A DNA stretch of 64,000 nucleotides. It comes from Ecdyonurus torrentis (Eukaryota > Arthropoda > Insecta > Ephemeroptera > Heptageniidae). Of this stretch, positions 44,501 to 53,246 are shown piece by piece. A program made the position numbers and the translations under genes. The notes under the pieces are model-generated. The model did not search any database. It was given only the letters and a program-made list of their open reading frames with translations, and was not told the DNA's origin. The DNA lies in contig OX439131.1 in NCBI GenBank assembly GCA_949318235.1, forward strand, positions 33,766,930 through 33,830,929, given 5' to 3'. Numbering within the stretch: position 1 is the stretch's first letter; every line of letters starts with the position of its first letter.

Positions 44501-45675
44501 GATAAGAAAAAGAAGAAGAAGAAGAAGAAAAAAAAAGTAAATAACACACGGAAAAGCAAAGTTTACCCAAAATAAATATTTGGTGCTGAAATCTTATTGC
44601 CAGGACCTTTCTCATAGGGCACATTGCGTTTTAGCTCTATCTGACCCCCTGGAGGGTGTTTGGGGTGGGGTTTTCCACCCTATTATGATTCTAAAAACTT
44701 AAGTAAAAGTATTCGTGTCAGATATCGCTCTAGGCAAAATCGACCCTGCTGAGCTCGAATCCGTTGTCAGATTTTTGGTATGTCACCCCTAAGGCGATAG
44801 GGGTGGGTTTTTATCCTCAAAAGAGGGAATTAAGTTTTTGGAAAATAAAGCAACATTGAATTGTAATAAAATGCAATATTTTCATTAATCTAATTGCATA
44901 TTCCAGTACCTCTGGTATGGTTTTAACATGAATCCTATGCATTTCCAGTTTAAATCACTTTAAAGAGGGTAGCTGGGGTTGTTGTTTTTACCCTTTTTTT
45001 CTAAATTATAGGTAATTGGTGAGATATCATTCTTAAGTAAAATAACCCAATCATTTAATTAAAAAAATAATAATAAAATAAAAGTGAAAAATGCACCCTG
45101 CAACCGTCTTTAAAGTGATATAAACTAGAAATGCATAGGATTCATGTTAAAAACATACCAGAGGTACTGGAATATGCAATTAGATTAATGAAAATATTGC
45201 ATTTTATTACAATTCAATGTTGCTTTATTTTCCAAAAATTTCCCGGTTTTGAGAATAAAACCCCACCCCTATCACCTTAGGAGTGGCATCTACCAAAAAT
45301 CTGACAACGGATTCGAGCTCAGCAGGGTTGATTTTGCCTAGAGCGATATCTGACACGAATACTTTTACTTAAGTTTTTAGAATCATAATAGGGTGGAAAA
45401 CCCCACCCCAAACACCCTCCAGGGGGTCAGATAGAGCTAAAACGCAATGTGCCCTATGAGAAAGGTCCTGGCAATAAGATTTCAGCACCAAATATTTATT
45501 TTGGGTAAACTTTGCTTTTCCGTGTTATTTACTTTTTTTTCTTCTTCTTCTTCTTTTTCTTATCATTTTTACGCCCTATTTTCTATTGGAATGGTTTTTA
45601 AAGATTTATTTTCGTATTGTTTTAATAGGAGGTACTAGTACTACATGAATTTCAGACACCACAGAAATGAAATTC

Positions 45676-45753
<78 letters not shown>

Positions 45754-47136
45754 GGTTGTAGTCCTAAGGGAACGCGGTGGGACGGCGTCCTACCTGGCGA
45801 AAAAAAAAGCTAGGACCGTCCCACCTGGAAAATTTCCAGGGGAACGCGGTGGGGCGGATTTCTTGACAAAATGTGCCCTAATTTGTAAATTTCCTGACTA
45901 ATTTTGCTGTTTAATTGGTTGAAATTACTAAAAAAATTCGCTCGGTACGCTCGCAAGTTTCTTTTTATAACAAAGTTTTATTTTCATCACTTTATTATTA
46001 TGCAGTTTCGGTTTATCCAGAAATTTACGCATAAGTTATTTGTCTTTCTTTTTATTATTATTTTAATTCTCACAGTAAACCTTTATTGTCAAGTCAAGTT
46101 AATAGAAAATAATTATGGAACGCAAATCGAAAAAAAGGACAGTAGGTTTGTTTTCTCTTGGAGCTTAACTGGAGATGTTCTTAGATTTTCTTAGGCATTT
46201 ATATACGAAGCAGTATTCAACACCACAATAAAAAAATATTGCTGCGTGTTATATCTTGAAAAGCTATAATATATTTCATAATTTATACATTTATTTTTCA
46301 TTGGAAAAAGAAACATAAAAATATTACGTTCTTAACTACATTTTTCATAATTCAATATTAACATAACCTCAATCCTCAGTGTATGAATATTCAGTGCCCA
46401 AAAACATAATTCACGTATCTAATAATAATAATAATAATTATTGCATGGGCATCCAGCCCCGAATCGTGCGGTAGCGTCCGTCACCACTCAGGAGAGGACC
46501 TAGGTGTGGGGTGGGTCTTGTCCTCTGAAGCCCCTTAGCCTAGCTCTCGTTTTCGGACGCGAGGCGGCCGAGGCATGTAATGGGCTTGGTAGGCCAAGAA
46601 CCACCCCGCCCTTGAATGCCTCGGTAACTATGGGCATCCGGCTCCAATGAGCTCGCGGAAAAGTGTTCCACCCGCGTCCAGGAGTGGACGTCCGATGGAG
46701 GCCGTCAGGGCCAAAAGCCTAAATTAAATAGCCATCAACTCGCCTCTTAGCAAAATAGTCACGACATTTTGGGTAGTGACAGGGTGCGTGCATCGTGGCA
46801 TCAGTATGAGCCCGATGCACGCAATAGCCCCCCAACATCATCGAGTGGGCAGTAATAAAATCAAATAATAATAGTAAAAATGAATGTTTGTGTTAAAAAA
46901 AATTTTGAATCGTAGCTCTCGTGTCAATTTTGATGCGTTATCAATAAAATTTTGGTCAGAATAAATTTTAACTATCTTACGTAATTTTTGTATTATTTTT
47001 CTAAAAAATGGGCGTGGCATTAAAAAATTTCGCGCCTGCGGCGGGCTGAAGGGGGGCTTCGCCCCCCTTGCCCCCCGGATTGTATCCTGGTCCCACATTA
47101 GAGCGTCCCACCTGGCATTTTTTTAGGACTACAACA

Positions 47137-47183
<47 letters not shown>

Positions 47184-50100
47184 TAATAGTAAAGCATTAT
47201 ATATAGCAAAAGTAATAATATTGAAAATCGTGTTTTTGGTCTTTAACCCTTGAAGGGTAAAAAAACCCAAGGGTTGAAAATCGCATGGGTATGACAAAAA
47301 GGTTAAACATCTTGCTTATCTAGAGGTAAAATAGCGCATCTAAATAGCGCTCAAACTCAAGGAGATATTCAATGTTTTATATTGAACGCTACTTTTGGAC
47401 CACGCGCGGGGTCACGGTCTATTCCGAGCTCTAGTACTTTTCCAAAGTATGGACGGTCGAATATGGCTCTAAATTCGGCTCTAAAAAATGGCTCTATATT
47501 TATAATTTAATAAAAAAAAAAAATGAAACGCAAATAAATAAATGTCTTGTGGGTATCTATATTAGTCATTATATTTGATTAAGACACGGAAAACTTCCAC
47601 AATAAAAGACAAAACTGATAAAGTACGTCCAAGGCGTTTTTTTTTTTCTTTTCTTTACCTTTGATCTTTGATATATAGAGTGTAAGAACGGCAAAAATTT
47701 CAGGGTAATGTAATGTATTTATAACATCTAAAGTTAATAAATTTCCGGGACCCCTAATCCAATAAGGGTGAAAGTTATAAAAAATTTAATTATCTTTATT
47801 GTTTATATTAAAATTATACTCATTGGTAAGTGGTTTAATTAGCTCTGTGCTGAATCGGAGAACTCCTGCTTTTTGCTTCACCTATCCTGCTATCACCTGT
47901 ACTTTTTTTTTTGAGTAAATGTTACTACTTTGGGGTAAATGTCATTCTATTAATTTATTTTTAATTTACATAAAATAATTAGTAGTGTATATTCAATTTA
48001 TATATTAACATATTCTCAATTCACAATAAGTACATTACGCATGAATAAACTACGATTATAATACAAAAGTGCAATTTAGATTAATTTAGCTAAAAACTTA
48101 ATCTAAAAGTAGCAAAAAATTAAAGTATATAAATTAGGTTAAGAGGTTGTCACTATGCATTTTTAATAGACTTGGCGAGTTACTAAAAACTTAATGTAAA
48201 AAATTAGGCACATATAAAATTTAGGCATTTTTAATTTTTTTTTTTTTTTTTACTTAGATTTGTAACTATGATAATAATTATAGAAATAAAAAGTAGCGAT
48301 TAATTTATAAATATAATATATTTTTAATATATTTGCGTGCATGTTTATATAAACATTGTAGACAGCAAGCACAAGAGCGTTGAGTTTGTTTATTTTTTTA
48401 TTTTTCATTGTTGGAGCGCATTAGCCAATGAGCGTCGAGTATTGATTTTCAAAATATGATATTTTTAAAGCTAAAATAAATTAAATTTATAACACACTGG
48501 GAGTTTTGAAATTTTAAACATAAAATCGCCATAAAATGAAGTTTGTTCTGTGAAAATTTCAATGCTGTAACTTCCTTTGTTCAATAGTTATGAGGTTACA
48601 AAATCGCGATTTTTCCCATTACTTACGCGATTTTTCGTGATCAAAAAACCCCAACAAAGGGTGCGCGTATACTCCCCCCTTCTAGAGTACTCTAAGCCGC
48701 ATGAAGAATAAATACCTACATCACAACTATGCATGACAAAACTATAGTTCAATACAATTTTGATTATCCAGGATTATGTGTTTACGTAGCATCACAAATA
48801 TTTAATGCATATATTATGCTAGTCTGACTTACTAAATTAACACTTAAAAAACAAAAACATTTAAATATAATAGGCAGTTAGTATTAAAAATAAATACGGT
48901 ATTCTACCTACCTTTGTTTATGTCCAGTGGTTTGGTTTGGACCTTCTTTGTCAGTGATAGAGAAGTTTTTATCACAGGGCTGCAAAATAAAGAAGATGAT
49001 AGAAGGCTGCAAAAAAAATTACACAGATTTTGTACAGTATTAAAAAAGAACAAAATTTACCTTGGTCGTGAACTTCGTTGAGGGCTGAATTGTGTTGAAG
49101 GAGTATTGGCCATAAACTGCTGTTGACTCCCAAATAAATTGAGATGAGGACGGGGTGGAGTTGCGTCTAAAATAAATGGAAATTTTCACTCTAAACTATA
49201 CAAACTATAATTATGAATATGGCTCAACTATTGGCAGAAAAAAACTTCAAAAGAAGAACAAGGAAAAAAAGAAAAAAAGAAAAGAAAAAAGCTAATGGGA
49301 TAAAATTTGAAATTTTGGATATTGTCTATTGTTTACAGGACTGGCCTTAATGGTGCACCATCAAAATTGCTCTCAAGTCAACATTTCTGTGAGTAACAAT
49401 TAATATTGGAATTGAAAATGAGTGTTACTGTACTGGATTTTTTTTTCTCTTTAAACCCATCCAAGTGTGTAAAGTACTGTATCCCACATTCTAACTTTTC
49501 TGGCCTTGTCAGTGCAGTACTCTTTACACAAAATGCTTAAGAGTATGGTTCCGTGATGCTAAAGGATAGGAAAGTAGTGGGAGCGCACCTATTTTCATGC
49601 AACTTGTGATTTGCTTACGCACTACACAGGTGTATTGGATGTTTTCATTCAAATAGCCCATAAGAAAAGCCATATTGTTGTTGTTGCGAGCAATATGTGT
49701 AACTTGTTTTTTGTCTCGCGAAGCAAAATGTGTAAGTCGTTATTTGTCATGCGTAGCAATATGCGCATCTCGTTTTTGCAATAAACCTCTTGCCTAATTG
49801 CAATAAAATTTGGTATACATTGTCAGGAAGCTAGATCTGACAAGATGGTACCAGATTCATATGCTAGCTTTCACCCCACCCCACCTAACGTCCCTATAAT
49901 ATACCAGGTACTCTCACTCCATAAGAATTATTAACAATTTTTTTCATTGTTAAGAGGTCAAGTTTGCCATTTAACTGCATGTTATTTGAGTGAGGTTTTT
50001 AACAGTTTTGGTGAGAGTACCTGGTATTTTCTAGGTATTTCTATTTCCCACCACCCTCCAGGGTAGAAAGTTTTAGGGTGTGTGTTTATTGTTAACTTTC

Positions 50101-50847
50101 CCACTTCTTCAAAAACAATTTTTTCTGGATAAACAAACAATTTAGGGAACTAAAAAAGCCAGCAAAATTAAATTTTAATATGTGCACTGTGCACACTAAA
50201 ATTTTAAACATAGTGGCACCACCCACTATTGAGTAACAAGAGTGGAAAGTTGAAGTAAGCAAGTGTTCAAAGTCACCCCGGTTGACTTATACATACATAG
50301 CATATCAAGTCTTCCGGATAGAAACGTCGTTTTAGAGTTTTTTTGTGATGCGACCTTCAATCTTACCTGTACTTATCATAGAGCTCATAGTCGCATGGCA
50401 AAAAAAAAAAAAAAAAAAAAAAAAAAACGACATTTGGAAGAACTGATATTTTTATGAATAATGTTTTTTGCTAAGCATTTCTTGTGAAGCCAAAAATACA
50501 ATATCAACATGAAAACTTTAGTCATTTTAGTTGCAAGCAATATCACGTCAGTACGTTCGTTTTTACTTACCTGTTTCAGTATTTGTATCAAAGAAAGCCG
50601 CAGGGTTTGTTTCCTTGGTTTCAGAGACATTCATGCTTCCATTCATGCTCTGATTATTTACTTCCATGCTGACGTCCTCATTTTGACTGTCTTCAAATAA
50701 CAATGGCGATGAACTGAAAATACATACACGGAACATTCATTTATAATTATGTGAAGTGTAATAAAACTATTAATTTGCAGCAAGCAAAATAAAAATATGC
50801 ATTCATACATACCAAGTGTCAACATTGGCGTCCTTGCTTGCGTCCAT
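32192..50847 (-). CDS. TP53BP1: TP53-binding protein 1 (53BP1), tandem Tudor and tandem BRCT
   Basis: Seventeen coding exons, 5' to 3': 50847-50813, 50713-50571, 49166-49061, 48979-48912, 42308-41686, 41601-41500, 41249-41167, 41036-40906, 40488-40051, 39979-39757, 39310-39141, 39071-38864, 38749-38607, 38501-38349, 35359-35133, 35008-34777 and 32409-32192 (TAA). All phases agree, giving 1100 aa; human 53BP1 is about 1970. The N-terminal two thirds is Ser/Glu/Lys-rich and disordered with several SQ/TQ sites. The tandem Tudor (exons 10-11) contains AKWTDDKFYPGKI and VLFDDGQHRFVLPENI. A basic Ser/Arg segment follows, then two BRCT repeats with VRHTWVAYC and TSWIIQCLVHGKSVAF. 53BP1 reads H4K20 methylation and gammaH2A at double-strand breaks. 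Intron 4 (6.6 kb) hosts a nested hAT element and intron 14 hosts a ribozyme element. Confidence 0.97.
32583..32698. mobile_element. Small foldback with ACCAGGGGGGCTG ends
   Basis: ACCAGGGGGGCTGGTTCTGTA pairs with TACAGAATCAGCCCCCTGGT. About 116 bp, non-coding. Confidence 0.55.
32750..33826. mobile_element. Family L 1.1-kb palindrome, copy 2 (TP53BP1 intron)
   Basis: CGATCACGCAGGATTGTAAAG pairs with CTTTACAATCCTGCGCGTTCG. The arms and spacer match 15652-16724 over the full length with scattered differences. Confidence 0.7.
34106..34463. mobile_element. Family J TTAA foldback, copy 2 (TP53BP1 intron)
   Basis: Starts AGCAATACTTAACCC after TTAA and ends GGGTTAAGTATCGCT before TTAG (one change). 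The arms match 28411-28781. Confidence 0.65.
35586..35749. mobile_element. Family T foldback, copy 2 (TP53BP1 intron)
   Basis: TTGACTAATAAAGGAACAAC and its near-complement at the right, with CTCACATCTGCTTCTGTTTC pairing with GAAACGGAAGCAGATGTGAG. Confidence 0.65.
35845..36515. mobile_element. Diverged family F element with family E nested
   Basis: CTGGACTCTTTCACATGG, GATGGATACTGACAGGC and CATCAGTTTCCATCTATGTC are family F remnants. The family E insertion is at 36042-36341. Confidence 0.45.
36042..36341. mobile_element. Family E element, copy 2
   Basis: GGGTGTATGCGGATGATGTC to GGCGTCGACTTTAACATGAA and GACCC, flanked by TA. Shares ACATTGCTCAGCATAGGACA with the other copies. Confidence 0.7.
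36878..36937 (-). ncRNA. Type I hammerhead ribozyme, left arm of copy 1
   Basis: The minus strand reads stem Ib CTCT, internal loop GCCGA, stem Ia GCCTTA, core CTGATGA, stem II GTCC/GGAC with an 8-nt loop, core GAA, stem III ACCGGT, site C17 (triplet GTC), then TAAGGC, AA and AGAG closing stem I. All conserved core residues are present. Stem III is self-complementary with no loop, as in dimeric hammerheads. It is sense with the TP53BP1 pre-mRNA. Confidence 0.85.
37012..37019 (-). promoter_or_regulatory. TATA box upstream of the copy 1 left-arm ribozyme
   Basis: The minus strand reads TATATAAA in the same context as the right arm, about 80-90 bp before the ribozyme at 36937. It would drive leftward transcription, sense to TP53BP1. 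Confidence 0.5.
37856..37896 (+). promoter_or_regulatory. CCAAT and TATA boxes upstream of the copy 1 right-arm ribozyme
   Basis: CCAAT at 37856-37860 and TATATAAA at 37889-37896 lie in a GC-rich stretch, followed after roughly 30 bp by TCAGTCAGTT as a possible initiator. The mirror copy (TATA at 37012-37019) points the other way. Spacing is that of a pol II core promoter, and the ribozyme would fall in the leader. Confidence 0.55.
37971..38030 (+). ncRNA. Type I hammerhead ribozyme, right arm of copy 1
   Basis: Same 60-nt ribozyme as its mirror: stem I CTCT/AGAG and GCCTTA/TAAGGC around an asymmetric internal loop, CTGATGA at 37986-37992, stem II at 37993-38008, GAA at 38009-38011, stem III ACCGGT at 38012-38017. 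Predicted cleavage is after C38018. It lies about 90 bp downstream of a TATA box. Confidence 0.88.
39418..39635. mobile_element. Family A arm in TP53BP1 intron
   Basis: GGCAAAGGCACACACACTCTG through CTGTGCTAACAATATTTTTTAC to TATAGTAAGGCCCTTTGCTGG. Ends near GGAAGTTTATTTTC. Confidence 0.55.
40558..40861. mobile_element. Family E element, copy 3 (TP53BP1 intron, inverted)
   Basis: GGGTGGTTTCATTCATGTTA to ATGACGTCATGCGTACACACCC, flanked by TA. Reverse orientation of the copies at 22.2 and 36.0 kb. Confidence 0.75.
44390..45680. mobile_element. 1.3-kb palindrome inside the nested foldback
   Basis: GTGAATTTCATTTCTGTC pairs with its complement near 45670. Arms of about 600 bp include GGTCAGATAGAGCTAAAACG and CTGACAACGGATTCGAGCTC. 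The mirrored 80- and 63-codon frames here are artefacts of the palindrome. Confidence 0.65.
45751..47139. mobile_element. hAT-like element inserted in a (TA)n repeat
   Basis: Ends CAGGGTTGTAGTCCTA and TAGGACTACAACACTG, with (TA)n directly on both sides, so an 8-bp duplication is compatible but not provable. Subterminal CGCGGTGGGACGG and CCCACCTGG repeats. A GC-rich retroelement-like insert is inside. Confidence 0.65.
46425..46860 (-). mobile_element. GC-rich retroelement-like insert with (ATT)n tail
   Basis: About 430 bp, strikingly GC-rich against the AT-rich surroundings. On the minus strand it ends GGATGCCCATGCAATAATT followed by an ATT run, as at 3' ends of LINEs or SINEs. No tRNA-type A or B box seen. 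The family is not recognised. Confidence 0.4.
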
Positions 50848-51548
50848 TTTTAAGACAAGTTAGTAAGTTTAAATCTCTAATCTCCTTATGTTAAAAAACT
50901 AAGGAAGGGCGATGAGTTCACAATATACGAATTAAAAGGTCATATTTTTAAAATTCACAGACATTAAAATAATTTTTTACTGATTAAAGTGTAACGTGGA
51001 ACATAAACAGTAAGCACGCTCCGCGTAATGCTCCACCATATCATCAGCTGCTGCCGGTGGGTGAATTGTTTTTTTGTTTTCCCGCGCGCAACCAAGCGCA
51101 AGTTATATACCGCCAAGTTATGAATAAAATTTTATTGAACGCAAAGCCAAATAATCGCAAATATAATAATAAGAATATAATTATATTGCCACAAGATGCA
51201 CGTGCTGGATGTGTGTATTTCTGTGATTATATAATAATATCTGAATAATATACTCTGTAACTAAAATTTTTAAAACTACAAAAGTATATAAGCATAATAG
51301 CTTATTATGTAATGTGTATTAGTCTTTTTTTAGGGCCTTTAAATCCTATGCCTATATGCCTCACAGTAGATATGCCTATAAGACTAAAAAACAAATATAA
51401 TAATGGTTTTTATAAGTAAGAAGTGTATCGTATAATTGGACAATTTTAATACAAATTTATAAGGGCTGTATTTATAGCTTTTATGTGCCACGTGTCTCAA
51501 AACCTTAAAAGAAAACTTGCAACTTCATGAAGCCATTTTTGAAAGTTA

Positions 51549-51846
51549 AAGGTGTAGAATACCTTGAACAAAAAAACTTGTCTTATATTTTATTTTAACA
51601 TACCACTGAATATCAATGTTGAATTAACCAGTCATTGATTTCTAATTTATTTTCCATTCACAAAATGATGCGTGTGAACTCTGGTGTCACAGTTCGCTTG
51701 TTTTTACACGCGCGTAAACCATGATAGGCAAGCTGTGACGTCAGAGTCTGCACGCATCATTTTGTAAATGGAATAAAATAATTTAGAAACGAATGACTCT
51801 GGCGAAATCAACATTGATTTTCAGGTATGTTAGGGTATATTAGACG

Positions 51847-51879
<33 letters not shown>

Positions 51880-51890
51880 CGTTAAAGGTG
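51549..51890. mobile_element. Family B foldback between SORD and TP53BP1
   Basis: AAAAACTTGTCTTATAT and AATATCAATGTTGAATTAAC pair with complements at 51800-51855. AAAATGATGCGTGTGAACTC pairs with CTGCACGCATCATTTT. Possible TTAA next to both ends. Confidence 0.6.
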
Positions 51891-52445
51891 TTCTTTAAGT
51901 TAATACAGTGTAACAATGTCAAAAATTTCAGGCCGTGGCTAACAGATAAGAGAGAAAATAGTTATTGAAATTGGCAAATTAGCATGCACACTTATGGAAC
52001 TTTAAATTTCAAGAAATCATAATCCAAAATCTAGCATGGTGATCTTTTTTTTTTTTTTTTTTTTTTTTTTCTCTCTCATTTTTGAAGATCTTTATACTTT
52101 GTATCACTGTGCAAAATTTCAAAGAAGAAAAAAAAATCCTTTGCAACTTTGTTAGTCAAATTCTGTAGTAGCCGATTACCCGCCTTGATAGGTAATAGAA
52201 AAAATAATACAAAATAAAAATGCTTTGTAATTTGTATTGAAATATAACAACACCATATATGTGTCTTTTTTATATTTATATAAAAAAATTTCATTCCAAG
52301 ATATTAAACATAAAAATAAAATTTGGAGGACTAAATTATATGCATGTTTGAGCTGGCTAGACTAAAATCACATCTTTTAGAAAATAGAAATAACAGCTCC
52401 TGACAGTTTTTCTCCCCCTGGCCTAGCATATTCTTGAAGTTTTTA

Positions 52446-53156
52446 TTAGTCCTTGCAATGTATCATGATTTTGACAGCACCTCCAGCACCAGTCTTAGCC
52501 GTTTCAAATGCCTTTTGAGTTTCTTCCAGCTTAAAGTTATGGGTTATTAACTGCTTTACATCAACTTTTCCCGATGAAACCATTTCCAGGGCAAGAGGAT
52601 AACTAGAAAAAAAAAAAGAGTAAATAAGTGGGATTATAGGTGGGCCAGGCATAGTCAGGCCTATAAACCTTGTGCTTTCAAAAATGTATTATCTACATAG
52701 TTTTAGTTTTTGAATAAGGACGATTATAAAAAAATGATTCAAATTTAATTTATATATTAACTGAAAGTACCTCAAACCATATGATGTTTAAGGCATACCC
52801 TTCCCTCTCCTCCTATCCATGTACTCTGTTAAATATGATTATGAAAAAAAAAAAAAAAAAAAAAAAAAAAAAGCATCATTTGTTCTTTTTAAATGATCTT
52901 CATTTGTCATGATGATAATGACATGTTTTTCTGTGCCTACTTGCACGAGTAATTGCATTAACTTCACTTAAAACTCACTCATTTGCATAACGGAAAACTC
53001 CTCTGATATCAACTTCACGGGCAAGAGCATTAACCAATGGAATGTTCACTTCTGATGAACCCATACCAACTAGAACTACTACTCCACCTGATTTTGTAGC
53101 CTGAAAAGAAAAAAAAAATAATAATTACTTCTTTTTTTTTAAATATTAGCATCAAA

Positions 53157-53246
<90 letters not shown>

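Larger units (their letters stand above)
44085..47475. mobile_element. Second-level foldback inside the 5.7-kb element
   Basis: CCATACTTTGAAAAAGTAC, GAATAGACCGTGACCCCGCG and TAGTCCAAAAGTAGCGTTC pair with their complements at 47375-47455. The arms also pair around AACCTTTTTGTCATGCC and CCTTCAAGGGGTAAAG. Confidence 0.6.
43008..48694. mobile_element. 5.7-kb hAT-like nested foldback in TP53BP1 intron 4
   Basis: Ends TAGAGTACTCTAGAAGGGGG and its complement, both adjoining the exact octamer AGCCGCAT (43000-43007 and 48695-48702). Next to the ends, GAGTATACGCG and CGCGTATACTC pair. Inside lie a second foldback (about 44085-47475), a 1.3-kb palindrome (44390-45680), a hAT element in a TA repeat (45751-47139) and a GC-rich insert (46425-46860). 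No intact transposase seen. Confidence 0.75.

Noticed and set aside
44379..45638. Paired frames beginning MCPMRKVLAIRFQHQ
   Set aside because: The two are mirror copies from the arms of one palindrome; no protein family fits.
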